A stretch of DNA of 64,000 bases from JAAGZL01 sp964628835. Lineage in GTDB: Bacteria > Pseudomonadota > Gammaproteobacteria > Chromatiales > Chromatiaceae. This document shows positions 44,702-55,080 of this stretch, one piece after another; the stretch's first letter is position 1; each line of letters starts with the position of its first letter. The notes under the pieces are model-generated. The model saw nothing but the letters and a program-made list of their open reading frames with translations. It was not told where the DNA came from and did not search any database. The stretch spans positions 1 through 64,000 of the forward strand of contig CAZVME010000006.1 of NCBI GenBank assembly GCA_964628835.1. The letters are read 5' to 3'. Made by a program: the position numbers and the translations under genes.

Positions 44702-46678
44702 ATGAGTCTGTTCAAACGGAAACCGTCATTATTAAAGAAGTCCATTCTGGTGCGGGTTGGTGTTGCCATGGCCACCATACTCAGTCTGGCAGTCATCGGT
44801 ATATTGAGCTCGGTGATTATCGCTGAAACCTCAGAGGGATTTGCCGCAGCCATCAACCAGGCCGGCACCCTGCGTATGCAGTCCTATCGCATCGCCAGCA
44901 GCCTGGTGCATGACACCGGCCTTGAGGCCGCGCAGAGCGGCGATATTACCCGTAAGCTGGTGGATGAATTTGAGGGACGCATCTATAGCCAGCGCATTCA
45001 TGGTCTGTTGCAGAAGGGTACCAGTCTACGGGTCCAAGAGGCCTACCAGCAGGTCGAGCGGCGCTGGCAAGGGAGTTTCCTGCCCCAACTCAAGACCTAT
45101 CTGTCAGCGGCGGGTTCAGATTCCAGGGCGGCAGGCAGCGCTACCCAGGGTAGTGCTGAAAAGCTGTTCTATCTATCCAACGTGGATAGTTTCGTGGATG
45201 ATATTCACCACCTGGTAAAGGTGCTGGAGCTGGATGCCGAGAAGAAGATCCAGCAACAGCGGATGATCCAGATTGTAACCCTGGCCCTGATGCTGCTGGT
45301 CGTTGCTGTCAGCATGTATATGACCCATGCCAGCGTGCTTATTCCTCTGCGTAATCTTCTTACCTGTGCCCGTGCCGCCAGACATGGAGATTTCTCCATC
45401 CGTAGTAACTACCTGGAAGAGGATGAGTTGGGACAGTTGGGGCAGTCATTCAACGTAATGGCGGAAGACCTTTCCGTAATCTATGCGGATCTTGAGAAGA
45501 GGGTAAAGGAAAAAACGGCGGACCTGGAACGGAGCAACCAGTCACTGGAGCTGCTGTACGCGGCCACCAAGCGTCTGACAGAGTCGTCTCCAACGGAAGA
45601 GGTGCTGCAAGAGCTTATTCACGATATTGAACGTACCACCGGGATTAAGGGTGGGTATGTCTGCCTGGGTAAACCAGGAGATAAACAGGCGTTTAGATTG
45701 GCATCAGCCAGGTTTGGCGGTGATGATGCAACTGCCATGAGCCCATTGGATTGCCAGGTCTGTCTGGGTAAGGGGACTTCCCACACCTTTGAGCTGGAGC
45801 GTCTGAACCGACCTGCCACTCATATGTTTTCCACCCCGATCAAGGACCAGAAACAGCACTATGGAGTCCTGGTGCTGGAACTGTCGAGTGGTAACGGCGC
45901 AACAAAGCTGAATGAATGGCAACAGCGGTTGGTGGAGACCGTGGCCAGCCATATCGCCATGGGAATGAATATGGCGCAGCAGGCATCTCGCAGCCGCATG
46001 CTGTCGCTGCTGGAAGAGCGCAGTGTAATTGCCCGTGAACTGCACGACTCTCTGGCCCAATCCCTCTCTTATCTGAAGATACAGGTGAGCCGGTTGGATA
46101 TGGTGCTGGCGGATAAGGACCCAAAGACCGCCCTGGAGATCTCCACCATTCTGCGTAGCGCCCTGAATGGCGCTTACCGCGAGTTAAGAGAGCTGCTCAC
46201 CACATTCCGTCTGCGTATAAGTGAGGCAGGGATGATTGCCGCCTTGGAGGAGACGGTGCAGGAGTACTCAGAACGCGGTAGTGTGGAAATTGAACTGATC
46301 AACAAGCTTGGGAACTGTAAGCTGCGTCCCAATGCCGAGATCCACGTTATTCAGATCATCCGTGAGGCCCTTTCCAACATAAGCCGTCACGCCGATGCCG
46401 AAAAGGCCAAGGTGCTGGTGGAGTGTGATATAGATGGCCATGTCACCATCCTTATTGAAGATGATGGAAAGGGTATGGCCATGGATGATGATGGTGATAT
46501 GATGCAACATTACGGCCTGCCAATCATGAAGGAACGTGCGGAATGGCTGGGTGGTACCCTGACCATCAAGCAGTCCCCAACAGGTGGAACGAGCGTTAGA
46601 CTCGTATTCGAGGCCGCAGAGAGTGCCCATTCAAATATCCATGAGAGTGTTCTCCAGAGGATGAACTATGAGCAATGA
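44702..46678 (+). CDS. narX: Nitrate/nitrite sensor histidine kinase NarX
   Basis: 658-residue membrane sensor. First membrane helix near residues 18-42, then the NarX P-box INQAGTLRMQSYRIASSLV that binds nitrate in the periplasm, a second helix (VTLALMLLVVAVSMYMTHAS), HAMP domain, a GAF-like cytoplasmic region with a Cys-containing segment (DCQVCLGKGTSH), and a HisKA_3 kinase core (SVIARELHDSLAQSLSYLKI; EDDGKGM). It overlaps narL by 11 bases. It faces the nap operon and very likely controls it with NarL. Confidence 0.93.
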   Translation: MSLFKRKPSLLKKSILVRVGVAMATILSLAVIGILSSVIIAETSEGFAAAINQAGTLRMQSYRIASSLVHDTGLEAAQSGDITRKLVDEFEGRIYSQRIHGLLQKGTSLRVQEAYQQVERRWQGSFLPQLKTYLSAAGSDSRAAGSATQGSAEKLFYLSNVDSFVDDIHHLVKVLELDAEKKIQQQRMIQIVTLALMLLVVAVSMYMTHASVLIPLRNLLTCARAARHGDFSIRSNYLEEDELGQLGQSFNVMAEDLSVIYADLEKRVKEKTADLERSNQSLELLYAATKRLTESSPTEEVLQELIHDIERTTGIKGGYVCLGKPGDKQAFRLASARFGGDDATAMSPLDCQVCLGKGTSHTFELERLNRPATHMFSTPIKDQKQHYGVLVLELSSGNGATKLNEWQQRLVETVASHIAMGMNMAQQASRSRMLSLLEERSVIARELHDSLAQSLSYLKIQVSRLDMVLADKDPKTALEISTILRSALNGAYRELRELLTTFRLRISEAGMIAALEETVQEYSERGSVEIELINKLGNCKLRPNAEIHVIQIIREALSNISRHADAEKAKVLVECDIDGHVTILIEDDGKGMAMDDDGDMMQHYGLPIMKERAEWLGGTLTIKQSPTGGTSVRLVFEAAESAHSNIHESVLQRMNYEQ

Positions 46679-47318
46679 CAATACCTATTCAGTAATATCC
46701 ATTGATGATCACCCGCTATTCAGAAAGGGGGTCTCTGATCTGATCGATATGGATAGTTCCCTGAGCCTGGTGGCCGAGGCCGACAACGGCATGGACGGCC
46801 TGAAGTTGGCGGAGGAGCATAACCCTGACTTGATCCTGCTGGACATCAATATGAAGGGCATGGATGGTCTGGAGACTCTCAAGGCGATAAAGGACACGGA
46901 TGTGGATTCTCGGATCATGATGTTGACGGTGTCGGATAACGAAGAAGATGTGGTCACAGCACTACGGCTGGGTGCGGATGGATACCTACTCAAGGATATG
47001 GAGCCGGAGGATATACTGGAATCCATTAAAACCGGGGCTTCCGGCAAGATAATTATCAGTGATCGTTTGACCCAGCTGTTGGCTCAGGCGTTGCGGGAAG
47101 AGGCCAAAAGCCCAAAAAATGGCGCCCTGGTGGACCTGACGGCAAGAGAGAAAGAGATCCTTGGACTAATCGCTAATGGCATGAGCAATAGGGCGATTGG
47201 TGACAGCCTGAGTATTTCCGAGGGTACAGTAAAGGTACATGTAAAACATATCTTGAAAAAACTGAACCTGAAGTCGCGGGTCGAGGCTGCTGTGTGGTCG
47301 CTGAAAAACATCGGATAA
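46668..47318 (+). CDS. narL: Nitrate/nitrite response regulator NarL
   Basis: 216-residue NarL/FixJ-type regulator. Receiver with SIDDHPLFRKG, phospho-acceptor Asp59 in LILLDINMKGMDGLE and Lys in YLLKDMEPEDI; DNA-binding domain LTAREKEILGLIANGMSNRA and SEGTVKVHVKHILKKLNLKS. It binds TACYNMT heptamers; a TACCTAT-type heptamer (minus strand, near 47430) lies in the following nap promoter region. Confidence 0.93.
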   Translation: MSNDNTYSVISIDDHPLFRKGVSDLIDMDSSLSLVAEADNGMDGLKLAEEHNPDLILLDINMKGMDGLETLKAIKDTDVDSRIMMLTVSDNEEDVVTALRLGADGYLLKDMEPEDILESIKTGASGKIIISDRLTQLLAQALREEAKSPKNGALVDLTAREKEILGLIANGMSNRAIGDSLSISEGTVKVHVKHILKKLNLKSRVEAAVWSLKNIG

Positions 47319-47494
47319 TTAGATGCTAATCATGAAATATGGAGCGCAACTCCAAAACAGAAAAAAATAGTGGTATTCGTACTATCCAACTAGGAAATAC
47401 CAATAAGACAGTATAATATACCACCTAATAGGTATGGTTTTACTACCACGATATAGTAATATACATGAAATAACTAAGAAAATACCAAAATCTA

Positions 47495-47508
47495 TTGATT
47501 GATATCAA
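47495..47508 (+). promoter_or_regulatory. FNR/Anr-type site in nap promoter region
   Basis: TTGAT-TGAT-ATCAA, an exact match to the FNR consensus TTGAT-N4-ATCAA, centred 80 bases upstream of the napF start codon. It predicts activation under oxygen limitation. NarL-like heptamers lie upstream in 47350-47450. Confidence 0.88.
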
Positions 47509-47581
47509 CGCTACTTTCATGGATTGAATGTAAAAATTGCCAACGTGATAACTAAACTGTTTTGGCAACTGGCAAATACAG

Positions 47582-48094
47582 ATGAGTAGCAACATAAATC
47601 GGATACAGTTTCTGCGCGGAGACCTTTCAGGTAAGCGCGACCCAATTCGTCCCCCCTGGTCGTTGCCAGAGTCTCAATTTATTGAAAAATGTAATCGTTG
47701 TGCCGACTGTGTTCCAGCCTGTGAATATGAGCTGATAAAGATTGGCCGTGGCGGTTATCCCGAAATCGATTTTTCCCAAGCTGGCTGCGACTTCTGCACC
47801 GACTGTGTTGCAGTATGCAAGCCGGGAGCCATAAGCAAAAAATCTGCTGATGCCGCCCCCTGGACCCTGAAAGCAACAATTCTAGATTCCTGTCTCTCAC
47901 TCAATGCCATTATTTGCAGATCTTGTGGTGAGGCCTGTGACCAGGAAGCAATCAAATTTAAATTGGAAGTTGGCGGAATCGCACGTCCCTTGCTGGATCT
48001 GGAAAAATGCAACGGATGTGGTGAGTGTTTCACTGTCTGCCCTGACAACTCAGTTCAGATAGCAGCAGTTGAAACATGTGAACAAGCTGCTTGA
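47582..48094 (+). CDS. napF: Ferredoxin-type protein NapF
   Basis: 170-residue cytoplasmic iron-sulfur protein thought to assist NapA maturation. Clusters of Cys for 4Fe-4S sites: CNRCADCVPAC, CDFCTDCVAVC, CRSCGEACD and CNGCGECFTVC. N-terminal FLRGDLSGKRDPIRPPW is typical of NapF. First gene of the nap operon; napD starts 16 bases after its stop. Confidence 0.92.
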   Translation: MSSNINRIQFLRGDLSGKRDPIRPPWSLPESQFIEKCNRCADCVPACEYELIKIGRGGYPEIDFSQAGCDFCTDCVAVCKPGAISKKSADAAPWTLKATILDSCLSLNAIICRSCGEACDQEAIKFKLEVGGIARPLLDLEKCNGCGECFTVCPDNSVQIAAVETCEQAA

Positions 48095-48110
48095 GGAGAT
48101 AGTAGATACC

Positions 48111-48368
48111 ATGAATGTTTGTAGTGTCGTTGTCTATACCAAGCCGGAAAGGTCTGGTGCGGTGACAACCAAGTTAGAAGAGTTCTCAGGAGTTGAAGTC
48201 CATGGAGGGCAAGAAGAAGGTAAATTAGTCGTTACGGTGGAAGGCGGCAACGATGACAAGCTGGCTGACACTATGGCTGCTTTTAATGATGTAGATGGGG
48301 TTATCAATACAGTAATGATCTATCACTACTGTGGAGATGAAAATGTAAACGAGGAGGTTGCAAAGTGA
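48111..48368 (+). CDS. napD: NapD, chaperone of the NapA Tat signal
   Basis: 85-residue small ferredoxin-fold protein that binds the NapA signal peptide. [16 protein letters not shown] and [19 protein letters not shown] are typical. A frame opens at 48069 inside napF, but ATG 48111 with GAGGAG upstream is the expected start. Its stop overlaps the napA GTG. Confidence 0.9.
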   Translation: MNVCSVVVYTKPERSGAVTTKLEEFSGVEVHGGQEEGKLVVTVEGGNDDKLADTMAAFNDVDGVINTVMIYHYCGDENVNEEVAK

Positions 48369-50869
48369 AACTAAACAGGCGTGACTTTATTAAGAATAAT
48401 GCAGTAGCGGCCGCTGCCGCTGCCGCGGGTGTTACCTTGCCTGCAGTGAGTGTTGCTGCTGGCGATGGCATCCGTTGGGACAAGACTGCCTGCCGCTTTT
48501 GCGGTACTGGTTGCTCTGTACTGCTAGGCGTGAAAGATGGCAAGGTTGTGGCCAGTCAGGGTGATCCTGATGCGCCAGTAAACCGTGGTCTGAACTGCAT
48601 CAAGGGCTATTTCCTGCCTAAGATCATGTACGGAAAGGATCGTTTAACCCAGCCCATGCTGCGTAAGAAGAACGGCAAGTTCGACAAGAACGGCAAGTTC
48701 GAGCCAGTATCCTGGGATGAGGCATTCGACGTTATGGCCGACAAGTGGAAGGCTTCCCTGAAGGCTAAGGGTCCTACCTCTGTTGGTATGTTCGGTTCCG
48801 GTCAGTGGACAGTTTGGGAAGGTTATGCCGCTTCCAAGCTTATGAAAGCTGGTTTCCGTTCCAACAATCTGGATCCTAATGCCCGTCACTGTATGGCTTC
48901 TGCTGTAGGTGCCTTCATGCGTGCCTTCGGTATAGACGAGCCAATGGGTGTATATGACGATCTGGAGCACGCCGATGTATTCGTACTCTGGGGTGCCAAC
49001 ATGGCCGAGATGCATCCAATCTTGTGGTCACGTCTGACAGACACTCGTCTGACCAAGCCTGGTTGTGAGGTGCATGTACTCTCCACCTTCAAGCACCGCT
49101 GCTTTGAACTGTCTGATAACGACATGATCTTTCATCCGCAGACCGATCTGGCGATTGCCAACTACATCGCCAACTATATCATCCAGACCAAGTCTTATAA
49201 CAAAGACTTCGTTGCCAATAACGTCAACTTCAAGAAGACTCCAACCGATATCGGTTATGGTCTGCGTCCAGAGCATCCTCTGGAGAAGAAGAAGACTGGC
49301 AAGGGGGGCGCGCTCTCTGGAATCACCTTTGAAGAGTATGCAAAGTCTGTTGCTTCATACACTGTAGAAGAGGCCAGCAAGATTTCAGGTGTGCCTAAGT
49401 CCAACCTGCTGAAGCTGGCCAAGGCATATGCCGATCCTAAGAAGAAAGTTTCTTCCTTCTGGACCATGGGCATGAACCAGCACACCCGTGGTGTTTGGAT
49501 GAATGGCCTGGTCTACAATATCCATCTGCTGATGGGTAAGATCTCCGAGCCTGGCAACAGCCCATTCTCACTCACCGGTCAGCCTTCCGCTTGCGGTACC
49601 GCACGTGAGGTTGGTACTTTTGCTCACCGTCTGCCTGCAGATCTGGTGGTTATGAAAGCACCACATCGTGCCTTTGCTGAGAAGACCTGGAAACTGCCTG
49701 AAGGTACCATCGTTGGTAAGCCTGGTTTCCACGCTGTTCTGATGCACCGTAAACTGAAAGACGGTGTAATGAACTGCTTCTGGGTCCAGTGCAACAACAA
49801 CATGCAGGCTGCTGCTAACCTGAATGAAGAGTCATATCCTGGTTGGCGTAGACCTGAAAACTTCATCACCGTAACCGACCCCTACCCAACCGTATCCAGT
49901 GTGGCCGCAGACCTTATGCTGCCTACCTCTATGTGGTGCGAGAAGGAAGGTGCCTACGGTAACGCTGAGCGTCGTACCCAGTTCTGGCGTCAACAGATTA
50001 AGGGGCCAGGTGAGTCTAAGTCTGATCTGTGGCAGATGATGGAGTTCGCCAAGCGCTTCAAGATGGAAGAGGTTTGGCCAGCTGATCTGCTAGCCAAGAT
50101 GCCTGAGTATCAGGGTAAGACCATGTATGACGTTCTATACGAGAATGGTCAGGTCAACAAATTCCCGAAACAGCAGGTAACCGATCCTGACGGTAACAAG
50201 TACGAAAATGACGAGATGGAGCACTTCGGTTACTACGTACAGAAGGGTCTGTTCGAAGAGTATCGTATGTTTAACAGTGCTGCCGGTATCCCGAAGAAAG
50301 GTCATGAAATGGCCGAATTCGATGCCTATCATAAAGCCCGCGGTCTTCGCTGGCCTGTGATTAACGGCAAGGAGACCCTGTGGCGCTTCCGTGGTGGATA
50401 CGATCCACATGTAGAGGGTGGTAAGGATGTAGTGAAGTTCTATGGTAAGCCCGATGGCAAAGCCAACATCATCACCGCTCCTTACGAGCCAGCAGCAGAA
50501 GCCCCGGATAAAGAGTTTAATCTGTGGCTCTGCACCGGTCGTGTTCTTGAGCACTGGCACTCCGGTTCCATGACCCGTCGTGTGCCTGAACTGTATCGTG
50601 CAGTACCAGATGCAGTTGTCTACATGCACAAGAGAGATGCCAAGAAGCGTAAGCTGCGTCAGGGTCAGATGGCCAAGCTGCAGACACGCCGTGGTGAGCT
50701 GGTCGCACGCGTTGAGACCCGTGGTCGTAATAGACCTCCTAAGGGACTCGTGTTCATCCCATGGTTCGATGCGAATCGTCTGGTGAACAAGCTGACCCTG
50801 GATGCCACTGATCCGCTGTCCAAAGAAACGGACTACAAGAAGTGTGCGGTGAAGATATCCAAGGCATAA
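48365..50869 (+). CDS. napA: Periplasmic nitrate reductase catalytic subunit NapA
   Basis: 834-residue Mo-bis-MGD enzyme reducing nitrate to nitrite in the periplasm. Twin-arginine signal [20 protein letters not shown]; 4Fe-4S cysteines in [13 protein letters not shown] and GLNCIKGYF; the probable Mo-ligand Cys in [21 protein letters not shown] start overlapping napD by four bases. Length matches the family. The gene is rich in GGT/CGT codons, in keeping with high expression. Confidence 0.97.
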   Translation: MKLNRRDFIKNNAVAAAAAAAGVTLPAVSVAAGDGIRWDKTACRFCGTGCSVLLGVKDGKVVASQGDPDAPVNRGLNCIKGYFLPKIMYGKDRLTQPMLRKKNGKFDKNGKFEPVSWDEAFDVMADKWKASLKAKGPTSVGMFGSGQWTVWEGYAASKLMKAGFRSNNLDPNARHCMASAVGAFMRAFGIDEPMGVYDDLEHADVFVLWGANMAEMHPILWSRLTDTRLTKPGCEVHVLSTFKHRCFELSDNDMIFHPQTDLAIANYIANYIIQTKSYNKDFVANNVNFKKTPTDIGYGLRPEHPLEKKKTGKGGALSGITFEEYAKSVASYTVEEASKISGVPKSNLLKLAKAYADPKKKVSSFWTMGMNQHTRGVWMNGLVYNIHLLMGKISEPGNSPFSLTGQPSACGTAREVGTFAHRLPADLVVMKAPHRAFAEKTWKLPEGTIVGKPGFHAVLMHRKLKDGVMNCFWVQCNNNMQAAANLNEESYPGWRRPENFITVTDPYPTVSSVAADLMLPTSMWCEKEGAYGNAERRTQFWRQQIKGPGESKSDLWQMMEFAKRFKMEEVWPADLLAKMPEYQGKTMYDVLYENGQVNKFPKQQVTDPDGNKYENDEMEHFGYYVQKGLFEEYRMFNSAAGIPKKGHEMAEFDAYHKARGLRWPVINGKETLWRFRGGYDPHVEGGKDVVKFYGKPDGKANIITAPYEPAAEAPDKEFNLWLCTGRVLEHWHSGSMTRRVPELYRAVPDAVVYMHKRDAKKRKLRQGQMAKLQTRRGELVARVETRGRNRPPKGLVFIPWFDANRLVNKLTLDATDPLSKETDYKKCAVKISKA

Positions 50870-50882
50870 GGTAAACGAAATA

Positions 50883-50907
50883 CCCGGCCCGGATTTATCG
50901 GGTCGGG
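50883..50907 (+). other. Intercistronic hairpin between napA and napG
   Basis: CCCGGCCCG and CGGGTCGGG pair with one mismatch around GATTTAT, 14 bases after the napA stop, followed by ATTTCC. It may partly terminate or protect the napFDA message, giving more NapA than NapGH. Confidence 0.55.
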
Positions 50908-50964
50908 ATTTCCGAAATAAATACGTGAAATACCGAATCGATAACCGTAGTAAGGCAGTATCAG

Positions 50965-51837
50965 ATGTTTGATTCAGGTAATGGAAAAGGGAAAGGTAAT
51001 GGTGAACTGAGTCGTCGTCGGTTCTTGAGTGGTGTACTGAAGACGGCTTGTGGTGTTGGGTTGATGGGTGTAGGGATTGGCCTCTATTCAGAGCAGGCTT
51101 CATCTCTACCGGCGTTAGCCATCAGGCCTCCGGGAGCACTCCCGGAAGATGAGTTTCTCAATGCCTGTATCCGGTGTGGTTTGTGTGTTCAAGACTGTCC
51201 GTATGACATGCTAAAGCTGGGGCAGATGGGAGACGGAGTTGCAGCCGGAACACCATACTTTACCGCACGGGAAGCGCCCTGTGAGATGTGTGAAGATATT
51301 CCATGCATCGTGGCGTGCCCCACTAATGCCCTGGACCATGAACTTACCAATATTGAAGACGCCCGCATGGGTCTTGCAGTGTTGGTAGACCAGAAAACCT
51401 GTATCGCTTTTTTGGGACTGCGCTGCGAGGTCTGCTTTAACGCCTGCCCCGTACTTGGTAAGGCCTTAACGCTGAATTACGAGCACAATGTAAGGTCGGG
51501 GAAACATGCTCGGTTCTTACCGGTGGTACATGAAGAGTATTGTACTGGCTGTGGGCTCTGCGAAAAGGTCTGTATTCTGGATGAGGCGGCAATCAGGGTT
51601 CTCCCGAACCATCTGGCAAAGGGGAAACTTGGAGAGCATTATCGAACCGGTTGGACTGAGAAGAAGAAGGCAGGAAGGGCACTGGTGGCACCAGATGCGG
51701 AACATAAATACAACTTACCGGAAGGGGTGCAGTATGACCTCCAGGGCAAGGGGTTGATAATCGAGTCGGAAGGTATAGGTGTAGATAAACCTACTGACAG
51801 GATTAATGTTTTCGGTAGCGGTGTGGAGAAGAAATAA
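50965..51837 (+). CDS. napG: Ferredoxin-type protein NapG
   Basis: 290-residue exported iron-sulfur protein, part of the NapGH quinol dehydrogenase. Twin-arginine signal SRRRFLSGVLKTACGVGLMG; four Cys clusters (CIRCGLCVQDCP, CEMCEDIPCIVACP, CEVCFNACP, CTGCGLCEKVC). The stop codon TAA shares its last A with the napH ATG. Confidence 0.94.
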   Translation: MFDSGNGKGKGNGELSRRRFLSGVLKTACGVGLMGVGIGLYSEQASSLPALAIRPPGALPEDEFLNACIRCGLCVQDCPYDMLKLGQMGDGVAAGTPYFTAREAPCEMCEDIPCIVACPTNALDHELTNIEDARMGLAVLVDQKTCIAFLGLRCEVCFNACPVLGKALTLNYEHNVRSGKHARFLPVVHEEYCTGCGLCEKVCILDEAAIRVLPNHLAKGKLGEHYRTGWTEKKKAGRALVAPDAEHKYNLPEGVQYDLQGKGLIIESEGIGVDKPTDRINVFGSGVEKK

Positions 51838-52766
51838 TGGTTAACAGAGTAGAAAATGTAGGTGCTGAAGCCGTTGCAGCCAAGGGTTGGTTGAAAGCCA
51901 ACAAGTGGTTGATTCTTCGTCGCGTGAGCCAGTTGTCGATCCTGGGGCTCTTCATTATTAGTCCTCTATTGGTGGATGTTCTTGATGAGCTGTGGATAGT
52001 TAAGGGAACACTTTCGTCCAGCGTGATTCTGGGTGTGGTTCCTCTGACCGATCCATATGTGTTGATTCAAGGCATGGTATCGGGAGATGTAATGCCGGAG
52101 GTTGCCGGCCTGGTTGGAGCATTGATAGTGATTGCCTTCTACTTGCTAGTAGGGGGAAGGGTGTACTGCTCGTGGGTATGCCCGGTAAACATGATCACTG
52201 ATGCAGCAGCCTGGATGCGCCGCAAACTCGGGCTTAAAGATAAATCACACATCTCGAGATCCACCCGCTACTGGATGCTGGGTTTGACACTGATTCTCCC
52301 CCTGATTGCCGGGGGTATAGTCTGGGAGTTGCTTAACCCGGTATCGCTGGTATATCGCGGCATCCTGTTTGGGATGGGGACGGCTTGGACGGTCCTGGTG
52401 GGTATATTTCTGTTTGACCTGCTAATCAGCAATGATGGTTGGTGTGGCAGAATCTGCCCGGTAGGCGCTTTTTATAGCCTTCTTACGGTAAAAAGTCCGC
52501 TGCGTATTGTAGCCACTAAGCGGGAAGATTGTGATGATTGCATGGACTGTTATTTGGTCTGTCCCGAGGTGCAGGTGATCAAGCCGGCATTGAAAGGAGC
52601 TGAACGTGGATTGGGTCCGGTAATCCTCTCATCTGAGTGCACCAACTGTGGGCGCTGTATCGATGTATGTGCCAAAGACGTATTTAAATTCGGAAGTCGT
52701 TTTACCAATAACCAGGTGGAAGCGACTGGGGTGGTAAGCCAGCCACAAGATGGGGCCAAGGCTTGA
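51837..52766 (+). CDS. napH: Membrane ferredoxin NapH
   Basis: 309-residue membrane protein with four helices and two cytoplasmic 4Fe-4S clusters (CDDCMDCYLVCP, CTNCGRCIDVC) plus the conserved CSWVCPVNMITD and CGRICPVGAFYSL motifs. Together with NapG it oxidises quinol and passes electrons to Nap. Confidence 0.94.
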   Translation: MVNRVENVGAEAVAAKGWLKANKWLILRRVSQLSILGLFIISPLLVDVLDELWIVKGTLSSSVILGVVPLTDPYVLIQGMVSGDVMPEVAGLVGALIVIAFYLLVGGRVYCSWVCPVNMITDAAAWMRRKLGLKDKSHISRSTRYWMLGLTLILPLIAGGIVWELLNPVSLVYRGILFGMGTAWTVLVGIFLFDLLISNDGWCGRICPVGAFYSLLTVKSPLRIVATKREDCDDCMDCYLVCPEVQVIKPALKGAERGLGPVILSSECTNCGRCIDVCAKDVFKFGSRFTNNQVEATGVVSQPQDGAKA

Positions 52767-52830
52767 TGTTTATCCCGGTCACAACTAAACGCATGTCTGA
52801 TTTACCGAACTAAAGTTGATGGAGAGAGAA

Positions 52831-53265
52831 ATGAAAAAGAGTATTGTAACAATGTTGGTTGCTATGGTGGCCCTCGTCTTTGCAGGTGCTGCCGTTTCTG
52901 GTGCGCAATCGCTGCGTCTGGGACAGCCTATTGAAGATGATGCCAAGGCTCCGGCCAAGGCTAGAATCATGGTGAAGGAGGGTGGTATTGAACGCAGCTA
53001 CGAGATTGCACCGCCTTCAGTTCCACATAAGATCGGCAAAGAGCAGATCAATCTTAAGGTCAACACCTGCATGAAGTGTCATAGTGCAGAGACTTACAAG
53101 AAAGAGAAAGCTCCACAGGCAGGTAAGGATGGTTCTCACTACCTAGACCGTGACGGCAAGAAGACCACTAAAGTGGCAGCACGTCGTTACTTCTGTGACC
53201 AGTGCCATACTCCACAGTTGAATAAGGCTCCACTGGTAGAAAATACTTTTCAGGGTGCTAAATAA
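52831..53265 (+). CDS. napB: NapB diheme cytochrome c subunit
   Basis: 144-residue periplasmic electron-transfer subunit. Signal peptide (VTMLVAMVALVFAGAAVSGA), heme sites CMKCH and CDQCH, and the family SVPHKIGKEQINLKVNTCM and RRYFCDQCHTPQ. ATG 52831 follows GGAGAGAG; an earlier TTG/ATG at 52816/52819 is less likely. Confidence 0.93.
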   Translation: MKKSIVTMLVAMVALVFAGAAVSGAQSLRLGQPIEDDAKAPAKARIMVKEGGIERSYEIAPPSVPHKIGKEQINLKVNTCMKCHSAETYKKEKAPQAGKDGSHYLDRDGKKTTKVAARRYFCDQCHTPQLNKAPLVENTFQGAK

Positions 53266-53290
53266 GCTTTAAAATTCCCTGTGGACAGCC

Positions 53291-53317
53291 ACCCTCGACC
53301 TTATACCGGTCGAGGGT
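53291..53317 (+). other. Hairpin between napB and napC
   Basis: Perfect 10-base stem ACCCTCGACC / GGTCGAGGGT with a 7-base loop, 25 bases after the napB stop. No T-run, so it more likely stabilises the upstream message than ends it. Confidence 0.6.
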
Positions 53318-53355
53318 GATATTAATAACTAACAACACAACCGGGAAGTAGTAAG

Positions 53356-53931
53356 ATGAAAAAGGGTACAGTACGTATATTAGTAATAGGGGTGATTTTG
53401 GGTATTATCTTTTGGGGTGGTTTTAACACTGCGTTGGAAGTTACCAATACGGAAGAATTTTGTATCTCCTGCCATGAGATGGAAGACCAAGTCTATCAGG
53501 AACTGCAAGATACACCGCACTACACAAACCGTACCGGCGTGCGCGCCACCTGTCCGGATTGTCATGTGCCTAAAGAGTGGATCCACAAAATCATACGTAA
53601 GATCCGGGCCTCAAATGAGGTATACCACAAGATTCTGGGTACTATAAACACGCCAGAGAAGTTTGAAGCCAAGCGCTTGCAACTGGCCCAGAACGTCTGG
53701 AAATCTATGAAGGCCACAGACTCCAGAGAGTGCCGTAACTGCCATGCTTTCGAATCCATGGATTTTGAAAAGCAGGAGGGTCGTTCTGTAGACAAGCATG
53801 AGGAGATGGAAGATACATCAGCCCATGATCCCTCGTCTAAAGAAGGGCGCACCTGTATCGATTGCCATAAGGGTATTGCCCACCAGTTGCCAGAGGGTTT
53901 TGATCCGGGCTGGAACTCTCCTGGTGAGTAA
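53356..53931 (+). CDS. napC: NapC tetraheme quinol dehydrogenase
   Basis: 191-residue NapC/NirT family protein. N-terminal membrane anchor (ILVIGVILGIIFWGGFNTAL) and four heme sites: CISCH (EMEDQV follows), CPDCH, CRNCH and CIDCH with GIAHQLP. It takes electrons from quinol and gives them to NapB. GGGAAGTAG precedes the ATG. Confidence 0.95.
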   Translation: MKKGTVRILVIGVILGIIFWGGFNTALEVTNTEEFCISCHEMEDQVYQELQDTPHYTNRTGVRATCPDCHVPKEWIHKIIRKIRASNEVYHKILGTINTPEKFEAKRLQLAQNVWKSMKATDSRECRNCHAFESMDFEKQEGRSVDKHEEMEDTSAHDPSSKEGRTCIDCHKGIAHQLPEGFDPGWNSPGE

Positions 53932-53982
53932 AAGCTGAAGTTGTAGATATATGGTGTCATAAGTTGTGTTTTTGCATCAAAT

Positions 53983-54022
53983 AATGGCCTGGGAGTATAA
54001 CCTCCCGGGCTATTGTTTTTTT
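53983..54022 (+). terminator. Terminator of the nap operon
   Basis: AATGGCCTGGGAG and CTCCCGGGCTATT pair around TATAAC (one G-T pair and one mismatch), followed by G and seven T. It lies about 50 bases after the napC stop and before moaA. Confidence 0.85.
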
Positions 54023-54099
54023 GCCGCAAAAGAGAAAGAATATAGCTTCATGTTTGCTACACTTCCCAGTGTGTACATAGTTCGCAATAGAGTTCGTCC

Positions 54100-55080
54100 A
54101 TGAGCCAGCTAATAGATTCATTTGGCCGTAAAATTGAGTATCTGCGGTTATCGGTAACAGATCGTTGCGATCTACGCTGTTTTTACTGTATTCCCAAAGG
54201 GTTTAAAGGTTTTACCGAACCAGAAGACCGGATCTCGCTGGATGATTATGTACGTCTGGTACGTCTGTTCAGTGAACTTGGAGTCAGTAAAGTCAGGCTT
54301 ACTGGAGGCGAACCTCTGGTACGGCCCGATTTGCCGGAAATGGTGCAGAAGATCGGTGCACTACCCATGGTCGAAGACCTCTCTCTCAGCACCAATGCAA
54401 CCAGATTGGCTCAACATGCCAAGATTCTTAAAGAGTCTGGGGTCAGCCGCATCAACGTCAGTCTGGATACGCTTAATCCTGATGTGTTTAAAGAAGTTAC
54501 CCAAGGCGATCTGGAGCCGGTTCTACAAGGATTGCAGGCAGCAAAGTTGGCTGGTTTTCATCCCATAAAAATCAACATGGTCGTGATGCGAGATCTGAAC
54601 TTACACGAAGTTGGTGATATGGTGGACTACTGCCTGGAGAACCAGTTTACCCTGCGCTTTATTGAGACTATGCCGGTGGGTGAAGCGGGGCAGAAGGCGC
54701 GGGATCGTTATGTAAGCCTGAATGAGGTCAAGCAGCTGTTGGAGCAGCGCTTTGAAATGGAACCGGCAAAGATGAAGGGTGCGGGACCAGCTAAGTATCT
54801 CAAGATTATCGGCAAGCGTCTGAAGATTGGTTTTATTACTCCCATGTCACAGCACTTTTGCGAGACCTGCAATCGGGTGCGTCTGTCATCAGAGGGTACC
54901 TTGTATCTCTGTCTAGGTCAGAGTGATAAACTAGAGCTGCGGCCATTGATTCAGCAGGGCCTGTCGGATGACGAGATTAAGTCTGCCATCATCGAGGCGA
55001 TACAGAATAAACCAGAGAAACATGAATTTGATTCTAATCCCAGTCAGGTGGTACGGGTGATGTCCATGACTGGCGGTTAG
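54100..55080 (+). CDS. moaA: GTP 3',8-cyclase MoaA
   Basis: 326-residue radical-SAM enzyme for the first step of molybdopterin synthesis. N-terminal cluster CDLRCFYC, GGEPLVRP, C-terminal cluster cysteines in HFCETCNRVRLSSEG and LYLCLGQ, and the MTGG end that GTP cyclisation needs. Separate from nap by a terminator, but the position fits supply of Mo cofactor to NapA. Confidence 0.95.
   Translation: MSQLIDSFGRKIEYLRLSVTDRCDLRCFYCIPKGFKGFTEPEDRISLDDYVRLVRLFSELGVSKVRLTGGEPLVRPDLPEMVQKIGALPMVEDLSLSTNATRLAQHAKILKESGVSRINVSLDTLNPDVFKEVTQGDLEPVLQGLQAAKLAGFHPIKINMVVMRDLNLHEVGDMVDYCLENQFTLRFIETMPVGEAGQKARDRYVSLNEVKQLLEQRFEMEPAKMKGAGPAKYLKIIGKRLKIGFITPMSQHFCETCNRVRLSSEGTLYLCLGQSDKLELRPLIQQGLSDDEIKSAIIEAIQNKPEKHEFDSNPSQVVRVMSMTGG

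Noticed and set aside
50135..51103. 322-codon minus-strand frame across napA and napG
   Set aside because: Antisense shadow of two clearly real genes; composition and content show no domain.
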